From Sipunculus nudus (lineage: Eukaryota > Annelida > Sipuncula > Golfingiida > Sipunculidae), in contig CM049315.1 of the NCBI GenBank assembly GCA_026874595.1, positions 66,969,916 to 67,033,915 on the forward strand: a DNA stretch of 64,000 nt, read 5' to 3'. The position numbers and the translations under genes were made by a program. The notes beneath the pieces were generated by a model that saw only the letters and a program-made list of their open reading frames with translations, had not been told where the DNA came from and ran no database searches. Each line of letters opens with the position of its first letter. Within the stretch, counting starts at the first letter, position 1. Shown here in pieces: positions 18,846 to 31,640 of the stretch.

Positions 18846-20659
18846 GTTTTCCTTATGGGAGGGGTAAATCCCCCCCCCCCTCCTGAAACCTCCTACCCCC
18901 ATCCAACCCAGGGTAGAAATTGAGTCGGAATATGATCATACAGTATGGTTTGCTCAATAAAATGTAGGTTCAGTGAATGTGTTTACAATCAAAACTAGCC
19001 TTAAATATTTCTGATTCAAAGGAGTATTTATATTATAAACATTTTGTAGTTTTTAAATTAGCTCCTGTAGTAATAAATTTTATTATTTATAAATATATTT
19101 CCTTTTTTATCTTGTAGAGTTATAACTTTTAAATAATTGTTTTGAAACTTTTGAGGATCCCAGTTTGACCCTATGACCCTAGTTGCCTAGAGTTAAATAA
19201 GCAATTAATATACACCTTTATGTATCTTTGTGTTTTGATTCGTCAAATGTATGCATTATTAGCGAACCTGTGAGCTTATGCGATGGTGTGGCGTCTTCTG
19301 GCATCCATCGTCTGTCGTCTGTATGTTAACCCATGCTATCTTGAAAACGGCAAGAGTTAGCATCACGAAATTTTATGCAAAAAATTATTCATCTAAAAAA
19401 CTCTATTGCTTATTTTTTGGCTAACTGCATTTTCTTAGATTTTATAGGGAAAATGCTAAAAAAGCTTTAAAAATCTTCTTCTCCAAAACTGTTCAGCCAA
19501 ATTGTCCAATATTTCACAAAAATGATTCCTGGAACAATCTCTCTCAAGTTTGTTTGAATGGTTTAAGTTCGATGATTTTTGGCCGAGTTACAGGAAGTTG
19601 AACTTAGTCATCTGTCCAAAAAAGTATACTAAAATTACAATTTCAGAAAAGGCTGGAGCTATCATCACCAAATTTTATGCCAAAATTGCCAATGTTGGTC
19701 ACATGTGTCATATCTGAAATTAAGATATTGGTGGCACCACCTGCATCAGCCTTTTTTGTACGGGGGTCATCATTGTCGTTTAATACTGACGGCTACAAAA
19801 AACTTCTTATCTGAAACCATATGGCCAAATTGTTTAATATCACATAGAAATAATCCTAGGGTAGTGCTTCCTGAAGTTTGTTCAATTGGTCTCAGTTCAG
19901 TAACTTTTTGCTGAGTTATGGGAAGCTGAATTTAGTCATATGCCATAACAGCCCATTTTAGCTCAGTGGCTGCAAGGATCTTCTTCTCAAAAACCACTTG
20001 GCCAAATTCTTAAATCTCACCCATAAATTATCCTTAGATGTTGATAATTCAAGTTTGTTCAAATAGTTTTGGTTCAGTGTTTTTGGCCGAGTTATGGGAA
20101 GCTTGACTTAGTCATTTTGCTGGATTTTCCCATATGAGTATAAACCTGCAAAACGTTTTTTGACTGATGCCACTGAGGCCAATTTGTTTAATATTTTACA
20201 AGAATAATCCCCTGAATAATTCTTATAATAATTTTCTTTTATGATTCCAAAGAATGAATTTTGGCTGAAATATAAAGGTTGAATTGAGTCATTTTACCAT
20301 ATATGATAGCTGTGTGAAGCAGGTACATCTGGCCTGGCACCGGTTTATCAGCATCTGTTACATCATGCCTCTAGACATTTAGATTTCAGGTTTTCTATGG
20401 TTAATATTGAGGAGAATGTTTTTTAAAAGCTCTTAAAAAATGTAGATTAATGATTTTAGATATTCCTCATGCCAGGCAATGTATACAATCACAGGTATAC
20501 AGCTCTCTGTGGGTAATAAAGACGGCTGTACATGGATTATAAAAAAAAAGCATTTTAGCCAAAGTCTTTCAGTATGTGTAAACAGATTTACCAACAGGCC
20601 ATGATTATGTCTGTATCTTTAAATAAGTTGAGAAATTGCCAACTGTTTCAGATTTGGCA
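18846..20659. other. Repeat-derived intergenic sequence, no gene recognised
   Basis: 19260-20340 looks like another dispersed repeat: GCGAACCTGTGAGCTTATGC at 19263 has relatives at about 20893 and 24584. A GGTGGCACCACCTGCATCAG motif at 19730 recalls the palindromes of the 2.0-3.4 kb satellite. No supported coding sequence. Confidence 0.4.
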
Positions 20660-21230
20660 ACAGATCAAGAGTTCATTCAGTGCAGCCAGATATAGGTCAA
20701 GAGTTCAATCAGTGCAGCCAAACACAAGGCATGTGATCACCTCATTGGTGACATGTGAACACCTCATGGGCACCATGTGATCACCTCATAGGTAGCATGT
20801 GATCCCCTCATGAGTATCATGTGATCACCTCATGAGTATCATGTGATCACCTCATGTGTGTCAAGCTCCTCAGGGCTGCATGTGGAGCCAGTCTGTGAGC
20901 TTGTGCAATGGTGTGGCTACTATTTCAGATTTAGCAACAGGCCAAAGGTCAGTCTGGATCTATTTAAAGCTTTGGCAGACGGCCAACTTTATCAGATCAG
21001 GCAACAGGTCAAGAGTTCACTCAGTGCAGCAAGGTATAAGTCAGGAGTTCACTCACTGCAGTAACTGCATTCTATTTATAGCATTGGCAGACTGCCCACT
21101 GCATCAGATTATGTAGTAGGTCAAGAGTTCACTCAGTGCAGCCAGGTACAGGTCAAAAGTTCACTCAGTCTAGCAAGGTGCAGGTCATGAGTTCACTTAG
21201 TGCTAGCAATTTGTCACAGCTCACTCGGGG
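20660..21230. repeat. Two short direct-repeat clusters
   Basis: CAAGAGTTCACTCAGTGCAG-type units recur near 20668, 21010 and 21122 with variants near 20699 and 21040. Between them a 23-24 bp minisatellite (20727-20866, about six units) repeats CATGTGATCACCTCATGAGT. No coding role is seen. Confidence 0.7.
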
Positions 21231-22019
21231 CAACTGCTTTTCTCACTAAGGCCTTGTCAGGCCTCATGCATCAGACTCAAGGCAAGGTTGATGTTTTGGC
21301 CTGATATTTTGACCTGTTTATGTGTCTTTGATGGCTTTCTCGTTCACCAGACAGGTATTGCTACCTACAATGACTTTTGCACAGTGTATGTGCCTGCTTA
21401 TTTCTACAGAGGAATTTGATATATCAGCCTGAAATTGGGCATATTTATACATATCAAATAGCTTTGTGGTATACAAGACTGATGGTGCCACCTACAATAA
21501 TTTTTGCATAGTGTGTGTCCCTGCTTATTTCTCGGGAGGGGTTTGATATATCAGTCTGAAATAGGGCATATGTATATATCTCTGATAGTTTCGTTGTATA
21601 CAAGACTGGTGGTGCCAGCTACAATCATTTTTGTGTTGTGTGCACCCATGCTAGAATTTCAGCAGTTATATTTGTGTAATTGTTTCTTATTCAAAATGTT
21701 TAGTACTTGCATTGTTCATATACATGATAAGTAATGGTCCAGCATTGAAGCATTATGCCTGGTGTATTTCCCAATGCACAGGTTTGCATTAGGCCTGTAG
21801 GCCTTGTATACAATTATGGGTGAGGTAAAAGTAGTACATGCAATAACTATTCATCTGTGTAAATAATAATAACAAGGAAGATTATATAATAATGATGTGA
21901 CGTGTTTAAATTTTAGAATCTGTCTATACAGCATGCAGTCTTATGAAATAGCACCAGTTTGGTATTTGTTTGAAAATTTCAGTTCAGCCATTGGGTCATT
22001 TGAAGTAAAGGAGACCAGT
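21231..22019 (+). other. Upstream region of MTIF3
   Basis: 21330-21640 holds a diverged internal duplication (GGTATTGCTACCTACAATGA and CTGATGGTGCCACCTACAAT types). Near the gene there are candidate 3' splice sites TTTTAG (21911-21916), TACAG (21931) and TTTCAG (21982). A 5'UTR intron ending at one of them is plausible. No promoter element can be supported. Confidence 0.35.
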
Positions 22020-22586
22020 ATGTTACCAAGAAGTGCTACAGTAGCCTGGAGGCTTGTACTGTGTACAAGCAGGACTCGTTCATGTGTGAAGCAACCACTG
22101 GTTTTAAATCAAGCATCTAACCAAATCATGTTTAATAAATACAACTCAACATCCATTCAGGTCAGAGCCATGTCCAACACCGCTTCCACGTTTAAAAACA
22201 GAACTATGGAGAATTCTGAGAAGAAAACAAGTCCATTGATTCAGCTGGTGGATGGAAATGGCAGTGTTTTACAAATTTTGCCTAAAAGTAAAGCAATTAA
22301 AAAGGCAAAAGAGGATGGGTTGAAATTAGTGCTGGTTGATGGGAAATCCAAGCCACAGCCAACATACATGCTCCTGACTGGTAAAGAACTGTACGAGCTT
22401 GAGATGGCAGAGAAAAAGGTGAAGAAGGACACCAAAAATGAAAAAAAGAAAATGAAGTCGCTGAAAGTGAATACAACCATCAGTGAACATGACCTTGACA
22501 TTAAGCTGAAAACTGTAGAACAGTGGTTGGGGAAGGAACAGGGAGTCCAGGTGATTATCAAGAACACATCGATGGATGGCCATAAG
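22020..22586 (+). CDS. MTIF3: MTIF3 coding exon 1
   Basis: 189 codons: presequence, IF3 N domain, linker and the first part of the C domain, ending NTSMDGHK in phase 0. The donor GTGGGT begins at 22587. The frame continues into the intron for seven codons to a stop at 22610, so intron retention would truncate the C domain. Confidence 0.85.
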
Positions 22587-25500
22587 GTGGGTGTCATTCA
22601 ATATTTTTAGCTCAGCTGACTATAAGTCATCAGAGCTATAGTCGTGGTCCTTTGTCCGTCGTCCGTCCGGCCGGCCGGCTGTCCGTTAACAGGGCACGTT
22701 TTAAAACTGTTGGACCTAAGAATCCAAAACTTTGCATACCATTATTTGCTCACTTAACATGAGAATTGCTGAAGCTGGAGACTTTTTTTCAGGAATATAA
22801 CTTTATTAAATCAAGATTCAATTGTTTACCCAAAATTAGATCTGAATTTTGCAAATTGTTCAAGTTATTAGCATAAATACAAAATCAGTTCCTTAAATTT
22901 TGTCCAAATTTGGCAGTGGCACGTTTTTTCCCTGTAAGTACTGTTGATTTTATTTTCACAGCATATATACATAAGGATTTAATCTTTTAAATTCTGAAAT
23001 TTCAAAGAAATTGTTTGAAAAGAGTAGCTTTTATTCAAGTTTTCATACACCATGTCAAGTGTTGTTTACATCTGGCCCACCTAGTAGTACAGCCTTCACT
23101 TGCATTATGTAACCCACCCCAGGCAGCTTGCCTTGGCCCAGCTTGGTCACTACTAGCAGGCTTCCCCTCTGCCCTGCACTCCCCCCCCCCCCCCCCCCCG
23201 CTGGTGCATAAACTAGATGAATGTTATAATTTTCTGTATTTTATTTTATTCTTGGACATGCTACATTTTAGATTTTGTATTGTACCACTAGGGTTACAAT
23301 GATTAAAGTGAACGTTTAATTGTGTCCACAAAGTGATGTATTGCTATGAAAGTGTGGATGTTCATGAGATAAGCAATGCTTTACTTCATAAGAGTAAATT
23401 TTCACCAGGTGTGAAATTGACTATTAATTCCAGTAATTAATTATAGATTGTAATTAGCATAATGATATTGTTTGTCCCTCATTCAACCAACAGTGTGTAT
23501 ACTTTATTTGAAAAGATGTTTTTATTTTATCAAATGTACTGAATCTTTTATTTTATTTTGGTGAATAAAATTAAGCAAGTACTGAAAACTCCAATGTGCA
23601 AAACATTTTAATAGGGATTCAAGGAATAATTTTGTAGATGCCATGTTGTTATATATAAACTTAAATGCATTATTCCCTTGAAAGTGAAATGAAGGTATTA
23701 GTCCATTCTGTCCACTTGCCTGTCCATCTGCAAATTTTTCATATGCATCACAGTATCTCAAAACTTTTACTGTTTTTCTTCATGACAGTCTTGTCAGAGT
23801 ATTAGTTTGCAATCATATATTGAGAACTTTACTATAACCAAATAGGAGGGTCCTTTCCTCTTAGCTTCTCATATGCTTATATAAATAAAAAACATTACAA
23901 TAGAATATTTTTCATATTTTGCATTTGCAAAAATTTCAAGCTGGTTGTCGTGACCCATGGGTCCTTTGTTTATATTCTGGATTCTCAACATCATTGTTTG
24001 GCTAAAACTGAATAAATACCAGACATGGTGCGAATACTTGGCAAATGTATATGAATATGAATATGAATATGTACTCCATTATAAAATTTCTTGCATAAGA
24101 ATGGGAATTCAGGTAAAAATGAAAGTATTTGAATACCAGTGCAAATACTTTCAAAATGTATTCATGAATGCATTCATGAATATATTCTATAATATTATTT
24201 TAATAATCATTTCAGTTATATTTTATTTAAAAAATCATATGATTCTCTTATTATTTTTAATAAAAATTATATTTGGCACAATATTTGTTATTAAATTTTA
24301 ATTAATATTAAACTCTTTATCTTATATGTGCTGCTTATCAGTTATATGGCCAAGTCAAAATCTGTATGACAGTGGCACTCCATTTGTTAATAAAATAAAT
24401 GAAATCAATCTCTTCCCTGTCTCCAAAGAAACTATCAAAATCATACATAAGCTTAACACTAACAACTCATAATACAGCTTATATTTATTTCCACACAAAA
24501 CCAGCATGTGCCTCATTTCAAAATCATATTTTTTTTATCTTATATAACAGCTGAGCGCTGTGACCCATAGGTCCCTTGTTAGCAAACCTGTGAGCCAGTG
24601 CAATAGACCAGCATTGTCCATCTTCCTTCATCATTATGTCAACAAATACATCAGTATACATCACCAAAATATATGCAGTTTAAATCAGTCGCATGTGAAG
24701 TGTTGGATTAAGCTTATCCAGAAGCGTATCAAGGGGGCCAGGCAGTCCAGACACCCTTTTTATAGCCATACCAATCTGTTTTAGCTCAGCTGACTATAAC
24801 TTAAGTACACCCGTCAACACGGCACTTTTTGATATTGTTGGACCTATGAATCCAAAATTCAGTATACTGTTAGATGTCCCCAAGTTCTCCTACCAAACTC
24901 AAAACTGGGTCACAGTGACTTTGTTTCTTCAAGTAAAAAAATGTTCTTACCCTTCAAGAGTGCCTTATATTTAAACACTGGTTTTGTTTTGTTTATATTT
25001 GACATAGATATTCCTATGTATATTTCCTATGTACATGCCAGGAATTAAGCCAATATTGTGTAATTTTTAGCTCAGCTGACTATAAGTCATCTGAGCTATA
25101 GTCATGGTCCATTGTCCGTCGTCCGTCCGTCTGGATGTCCGTCCGTAAGACTGGCACGTTTCGACACCGTTGGACCTACGAATCTGAATTTCGGCGTACA
25201 GTTAGATGTCCCCATAATCTCCTACCATGCCAAAAATTGGGTCAATAGGACTTTGTTCCTTTGAGATATTAAGGAAAAACCTCAATTTTTTATTAGAAAT
25301 CTATTTTCACACTTCTGGACTGCCTAATATCAAAATCACTCATCCGGTTTTCTTCATATTTACCATAAATATTCCTCTATATAGTTCCTATGTACATGCC
25401 AGATATTAAGTCAGTATTATATAATTTAAAAAAGTTTTGGGCCCAAACATAATGGACTTTGTAAAAAAATCAGGAAGATATTTGGTCACTTAAGACCAAA

Positions 25501-28500
25501 AGTGTTAAAGGAAGGGACTTTTTTCCAGTAATACAACTTAAATTAATCAAAATTTAATTGTATACCAAAAATTAGATCAAAATGTTTTAAATTTTTTTAA
25601 ATATTGGCAATAAATATATAAAATTGGTACCTTAAATTTTGCCCAACTTTGGCCATGGCACGTTTTTTTCCTGTAAGTACTGTGGATTTAATTTTCACAC
25701 CATGTATACATAAGGATTTAATCTCTTAAAATCTAAAATTTGAAAATAAAAGCTGCAAAATTAGGCTAGTTATTGAATTTTTTTTGGAGGCTCTTGTTGT
25801 ATTCCCTTTCATTGTCAAGCAGTCCACTTTGATGACTGTAGGTCATTCAGTGCACATCTCTATGCTCCCCAGGCTGTTGACATTATTTTAGATGTCCCCA
25901 AAATCTCCTACCATACCGAAAATTGGGTCATTAGGACTTTGTTCCTTCGAGATATTAAGGAAAAAAAACTCTGTTTTCCATAAAAAAAGCCATTGTTACA
26001 CTTCAAGGCTGCCTAATATCAAAACCACTGATCTGTTTTTGATCGTATTTAGTATTCACATTCTTTTATACATTTTCTATTAACATACCAAAATTAGGTC
26101 AGTATTGGGTATTATTTTGAAGTTATGGGCCAAAACATAATGCAATTTTTAAAAAAATCAGGAAATATATTTACTCACCTAACATGAGAATTGCTGAACC
26201 TAGAGACTTTTTTTCAGGAATATAACTTTATTTAATCAAGATTCAATTGTTTACCCAAAATTAGATCTGAATTTTGCAAATTTTTCAAGTTATTAGCATA
26301 AATAAAAAATCAATACCTTAAATTTTGTCCAACTTTGGCACTGTTGATTTAATTTTCCCAGCATATATGCATAAGGATTTAATCTTTTAAAGTCTGAACT
26401 TTCAAAAGAAATTGATAGGATTGAATAGCTTTTATTCATGTTTTCATACACCATGTCAAGTGTTGTTTACATCTAGCCCACCAAGTAGTACAGCCTTCAC
26501 TTGCATTATGTAACCCACCCCAGGCAGCTTACCTTGGCCCAGCTTGGCCACTACTAGCAGGCTTCCCCTCTGCCCTGCACTCATCCCCCCTCCAGCTGGT
26601 GCATAAACTAGATGAATGTTATTATTTTATTTTATTCTTGGACATGCTACATTTTAGATTTTGTATTGAACCACCAGGGTTACAATGATTAAAGTGTACA
26701 TTTAATTGTGTCCACAAAGTGGTGTATTGCTGTGAAAGTGTGTGTGGATGTTCATGAGATAAGTAATTCCTTACTTCAGAAGAGTAAAAACTTCACCAGG
26801 TGTGAAATTGACTATTAATTCCAGTAATTAATTAAAACTGGGATAGTAATTAGCACAATGATATTGTTTGTCCCTCATTCAACCAACAGTGTGTATACTT
26901 TATTTGAAAAGATGTTTTATTTTATCAAATTTACTTTTATTTTATTTTGGTGAATAAAATTAAGCATGTCCTGAAAACTCCAATGTGCAAAACTTTTTAA
27001 TAGTGATTCAAGGAATATTCTTGTAGATGCCATGTTGTGGCATTATTTTCTTTTAAAATTAGTTTAAACAAAACTTAAATGCATTATTCTCTTGAAAGTG
27101 AAATAAAGGTATTAGTCCATTCTGTCCACTTGCCTGTCCATCTGTAAATTTTCGTATGCAACACAGTATCTCAAAACTTTTATTGTTTTTCTTCATGACA
27201 GTCTTGTCAGAGTATTAGTTTGCAATCATATATTTAGAACTTTACTATAACCAAGTAGGAGGGCCCCTTTCCTCTTAGCTTTTCATATTCTTATATAAAT
27301 GAAAAACATTACAATAGAATATTTCTACATCCACCTTCGTGCTGCCCTCACTTTTCCCTTCTCCGAACCCCATCCCAAAGTCAGCCTCAGTAAGCAAGAA
27401 CAAGACGAATCAGATATATTCATACTTTAATATTTTGTATAACTATTCGTCCATAGGTTCCTATGTACATGCCAGAAATTATGTCAATATTGTGTAATAT
27501 GTAGACATAGTGGGCATCACAATAATGTACCTTGTCAAGACTAAAGAGATATTGTGTCATACAGTCACATATTCATAAATCACTTCATCAGTATAGTTAA
27601 TCATAACATCATATCTGTCAAATTGAATGCTTGCAGACTACCATACACTTTAGATCCTTCAACAAATAGCCTTATCATCATTCTACTACTGCTTATTACT
27701 GCTGTCATTGCATTCATATTTGCTCAAATATATCACAAATTTCAACCCCTCCTAAATAAATAAAAAATAAACCACTTTATTTGACTCTATTAATCCATCA
27801 GTCAGGTAATTTCATTTATCATTTACTCACATATTACATAACATTCCTTTATAATAGCCCAACATGTATATGATATTCATAAGCTTTATCGACTCGATAT
27901 AGTATCACAGTGGAGAAACATTTATAGTCCAATCACGATCAGCTGAGCGCCGTGACCCATGGGTCCCTTGTTAGAAGATATGGACCTGAACATAATGTAC
28001 CTTGTCAAAACATCAGGAAATATATTTTCTCATGGTAACTTGTATTTAATCAAGATTTAATTGTAAGCCAAAATTTAGATAAGAATTTTGTAAATTTTTA
28101 AGTTATTAGCACAAATGTAAAATTAATTCCTTAAATTTTGCCAAACTTTGACCATGGCACATTTTTTTCCTGTATACACCGTTGTTTTAACTTTCACAGC
28201 ATGTACACAAAAGGGATTACTCTTTTAAAATCTAAAATTTGAAACTGAAATTGAAAGGAAAAAAGTGTAGCTAAGAAAGTTTTCAAACACCATGTCAAGA
28301 AGATGTAATCCAGTACAGTGGTCTGCATTGAGTGCCCAAGCCCTCACCTAGCCAGGGTGTTATGTGACCAACTTCATTCCAGATAGCTCCCTTTGCTCAG
28401 CTGAGCTAGGTTTCCCTTCAGCCCCCCCCCCCCCTGGAGAGGATGCATAAATAAGATAAATGTTATAGTTTTCTATGTCTAATTCATTTTTTTCTGGACT

Positions 28501-29359
28501 TTTGCTAAATTTGGAATTTGTTTTACATGTATTACAAGGGGTTACAATGAGTGCACATTTAATTATGTGTCCACAAAGTTATGTATTGCTATAAAAGTGT
28601 GGATGTTAATGTTGTAAGGAATTCCTTCAGAAAAATTAATCACTGTTTGCTTTCTTTTCTTAATATCTGTGAATTTCAGTATTAAATCATAGTTGAGATA
28701 ATTTTGAGCATAATGATGTTGTTTCTCTCTTAACATACCAACAGTGTAAACCTGATTTGAAAAGGGAATTTTAAATGAATTTTACTTTTAAAAAAAATTT
28801 AGTTGAATGTACTTTTAAATGTACATTAAACTAAAAATTTCAATGCACAAACTTTTTTGGAATAATAAATGATCTAGAAGATGCTATTGTGGCATTATGT
28901 TTTTTAGTGATTTTATCTTTTAAAAATTGTTTTAAAATTGAGTTTAACTGTTTAAGCATTTTATAATTAAAAAAAATAAAGATAATATATATGTGTATGC
29001 ATAATTTGACCAAAATTATATGTATATCCCATTGCACAGGTTCTCATGAGGCCTGTAAGACTTGTCATAAATGTGAAATGAATATCTTATTCATACAAAC
29101 AGAGCATTATAATATTACTGTTACTGCATATCATACATAATCCACAATTACTTAAATTTGTATTATCTATTTACAGGCACTAAACAGTTTCTTTAAAGAC
29201 CTAACAACAAGATTTGAAGATTTGGCCACCATCAAACAGGCCAAGAAGACAAGCCAGGAGATGTCTGTTATTCTGAGTCCAAAACAGCTGACAGAGGCAC
29301 CCAGGGAAAAACTAGAGCCATTAACAATGGAGGACTTAAAAGAGAGTAAAAGTGATTAA
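22020..29359 (+). CDS. MTIF3: Mitochondrial translation initiation factor IF-3, two coding exons
   Basis: Exons 22020-22586 and 29177-29359 join in phase 0 to 249 codons, close to the length of vertebrate MTIF3. The product binds the mitochondrial small ribosomal subunit, blocks premature subunit joining and aids start-codon selection. The N-terminus MLPRSATVAWRLVLCTSRTR is Arg-rich without acidic residues, as in a mitochondrial presequence. Residues 72-133 fit the IF3 N domain (PLIQLVDGNGSVL...AIKKAKEDGLKLVLV). A Lys-rich linker follows (about 131-147), and residues 148-235 fit the C domain (ISEHDLDIKLKTVEQWL, VQVIIK). The frame is open upstream to 21897, so an earlier start is possible; the Met at 22020 is preferred for its presequence and the splice acceptors just before it. 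The 6.6 kb intron is filled with repeats. AATAAA lies 216 nt past the stop. Confidence 0.85.
22603..23968 (+). mobile_element. Dispersed element copy 1 in the MTIF3 intron
   Basis: Starts TTTTTAGCTCAGCTGAC at 22605 just after the exon 1 donor, has a GTCCGTCCGG-type tract, and ends at the palindrome GACCCATGGGTC (23952-23963) plus CTTTGTT. Its interior (22746-23920) is duplicated at 26172-27310. Confidence 0.75.
24330..24580 (+). mobile_element. 3' end fragment of the same family
   Basis: Ends CAGCTGAGCGCTGTGACCCA then TAGGTCCCTTGTT (variant palindrome at 24562-24573). The corresponding start is not recognised, and another start (TTTTAGCTCAGCTGAC) follows at 24779. Confidence 0.45.
25064..27970 (+). 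mobile_element. Composite dispersed-element copy 2 in the MTIF3 intron
   Basis: Starts TTTTTAGCTCAGCTGAC (25065) with a GTCCGTCCGT tract and ends GACCCATGGGTC (27954-27965) plus CCTTGTTAG. The segment 26172-27310 repeats 22746-23920 almost base for base over long stretches. The GTTAGATGTCCCC-type internal segment occurs at about 25200 and, in part, near 25891, so the copy is rearranged or nested. Confidence 0.6.
28015..28900 (+). repeat. Third, diverged copy of the intron repeat
   Basis: TTAATCAAGATTTAATTGTA, the CACCATGTCAAG block, the poly-C tract and the GTGTCCACAAAGT block appear in the same order as in copies 1 and 2, with many substitutions. No recognisable ends. Confidence 0.6.
29177..29359 (+). 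CDS. MTIF3: MTIF3 coding exon 2 (C-terminal)
   Basis: The acceptor TATTTACAG ends at 29176. The exon encodes 60 codons starting ALNSFFKDLTTRFEDLATI, including MSVILSPKQ (the conserved M.v.L.P block of IF3), with the stop TAA at 29357-29359. Confidence 0.85.
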   Translation, partial: ALNSFFKDLTTRFEDLATIKQAKKTSQEMSVILSPKQLTEAPREKLEPLTMEDLKESKSD

Positions 29360-29574
29360 TCACTAATTAAATTGTTATTTTGTTTACTAGGACATACTGC
29401 CTGAATGTGTTTATCTGATATAAAGTATTAACAAATGAGCTGAAGAAAATGTAACAAAAAAAAGAAAAAGAGAAAATTTCATAAAGCCTGAAGGATTCTG
29501 ATAGAGATTGGTTTTACTGATATAAAAAAATTACAGCATCATAGACTGGTGTCAGTGACCTTATGTTGAATGTG

Positions 29575-29580
29575 AATAAA
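29575..29580 (+). terminator. Candidate polyadenylation signal of MTIF3
   Basis: AATAAA in the context TGAATAAATAAG, about 216 nt after the stop codon, in AT-rich sequence. It is the first canonical hexamer noticed downstream. Confidence 0.5.
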
Positions 29581-29599
29581 TAAGACATTTTGCTTTTTA

Positions 29600-30400
29600 A
29601 TGTTATTTAACTGATGAAATTATTTTACTATGAAATATTAAAATACCTGAAAGAATAATACAAGATTCAGCATTGAAGTCTTAACTTTTTTAGGTTAAAG
29701 TGATACTGTAGTGAAATCTATAGTACAGTCTTTTGGCAAAGCACTGATATCAGACCTGTGTTAACCCAGGGCAATACGTTTTAAAAGCCTTGGTCAAGGG
29801 TGGCTGTAAATAGTCTGTAAGATAATAAATATAAACTTTGCCACAGGGAAGGTAATACTTAGAAATTTTCACCTTTCCAAAGGAAAGGCATGAATACAGG
29901 TTTGCCTTTCCACAGAAAAAAATGCCTTTCCGCTAAAGATGCATCCTACAATTATATCAAACTTTCGGTAACACTTCGCTCAGTGTAAATCTGATTCTGT
30001 CATCTGACATGCCGTCCTACATGCACACTTGCATCCAGAAAGAACTGCATGAATATATCAATAGTCACAGTTATATCAGAAACACGATTGTGCCTTGACA
30101 AAAAAAAACAGGTACATACAGGAGATGAGGGCCTTAATACCTATAGGTATAAGAAATTATAAACCATTTTTATAGGCAATTTAGGGTTGGTGCAACACTG
30201 CCTGTGAAATATTTTGTGTCATGTTTGTTTCTACTTACCAGTTACAAATGTGGAAAACATCCCGGTGTTCAACTTTCCAACGGATTGGTACAAAATGAAA
30301 AATGCCTTTCCTTTCACGTGTTTGCCAGGCGGAAAGGCGTTATTACGACCACTGTTGACATTTATTTGCTGGATCAACCCATGCTATTTCTGATGTTATG

Positions 30401-30458
<58 letters not shown>

Positions 30459-30880
30459 TCTTTGACAGACGGATTACATGGTAAAAGTGTACAATTTCTT
30501 GATTCACTAACTCATTCAGTACTTTTCAACTTTAAGTTGTTTTAGGGCTTGATTTGTTTCCCCTCTTTAATTCAGTTTAAATATTCCTTTGGAGTCTGAA
30601 CCAATTTGAGCAGATAAACAGTATGAGCAGATAAACAGTATAATACATTCGTCAGTTTTAGCTCCAGAATGACAGTTTTCCCATGGAGCTCTTCTGTTGC
30701 CAGATAATACGGATCCATCTGAAATAAATCTTGTAGAAAGCACTGTGGCCCTACCTGCTAACACCCAGAGTAGAATAGAATTAGTTTCAAATGACTGCTG
30801 AATAGTCTGAACTTCGTTACCAAACTATTTCTAATTTGGTCAAACTCCTGATTTTGCCGTGCAGGAATTGGCAGGAGTCT
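29600..30880. other. Intergenic, (TA)n run, no gene recognised
   Basis: Downstream flank of MTIF3. GGAAAGGCAT / ATGCCTTTCC motifs recur on both strands at about 29880-29935 and 30300-30340, suggesting a decayed inverted-repeat insertion. A (TA)n tract lies at 30406-30454. Confidence 0.4.
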
Positions 30881-31640
30881 TTTTGGAGAAGTCTTTTGGG
30901 GTGTTCTTAGCTTCAATTTGCTAGTTGCTAGTGAGGCCTGTACTTCTCAACGTCTAACCATTTATTGTGAGGTATCTTTTGTGATAGAGCTGTCAGTCGT
31001 CAGTCTGAGGTATTGATCTACAAGTCCTGGCAAAGGTATTGAGTGTGCCTAGTTTTCTGCTTGGGATGTCTCTGTTTTGGAGGGTACATTAATGCCAACT
31101 GCAAAATCCAGATCTGATGACCACTTAAGGCCTCCAGATTTGTTTTAGGTCGTCTGGTACATTATCCAGTCAGTGGCAAGTAGGATTGGGAGAATACCTG
31201 CCCTTGTCTTAGTCCATACTCCAGATTATTTCCATTTGGTACTGGGATAGCACTGCATAGACAATTTGCGCTTGAACCACTTCATAAGATCTTGGATGGC
31301 AGTACCAGGGACTGCAGGATTTCAGGTGATATTATGGGCGTTATCAATTGCTTTCATATTGCATGAAGTTGATGTATACCGGGGTATTCCATTTTCATTT
31401 CCACAGGACGCTTGTAAGAAAAAGTATCTGGTTTATACGTACCCCCTTCCCTTGTAACAGAAAACCAAATGCTTTTTGCTCTGGTCACACCAGGCTAGAT
31501 TAGCAGTTTTCTGTCCAAAGTCTTAGAAGTTTAAATTCTCAGCTGAAGCAGTAGAAGCACGGACAGCATGCTGCTGTAGCACCGTGTCTTCTAATCTCTA
31601 CTTTTGGATAACTCTACTTTTTGTGTTCCTTTCCACCTTG
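30881..31640 (-). pseudogene. Heavily decayed LINE reverse-transcriptase fragment
   Basis: On the minus strand, scattered-frame translation around 31050-31400 gives YINF, LATDWIMYQTT, GGLKWSSDLDFA and similar pieces. These resemble the RT segment YINFVDF...LLVIDWVM..TT...GI.W..L.DLDFADD of non-LTR elements. Several stops and frameshifts interrupt it, and the catalytic YADD/FADD box is degraded to FAVG. Assignment rests on short motif matches only. Confidence 0.4.

Noticed and set aside
22241-22601. Minus-strand frames opposite MTIF3 exon 1
   Set aside because: They are shadows of the MTIF3 coding sequence, which has clear IF3 similarity on the plus strand.
27554-27763. 69-codon frame with a hydrophobic helix in the MTIF3 intron
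   Set aside because: It lies within repeat-derived DNA, has no recognisable family or splice context, and hydrophobic frames are common in AT-rich sequence. A retrocopy cannot be excluded but is not supported.
27940-27975. Helitron 3' end (hairpin followed by CTRR)
   Set aside because: The palindrome GACCCATGGGTC is followed by CCTTGTTAG or variants, with no consistent CTRR terminus and no 5' TC end.
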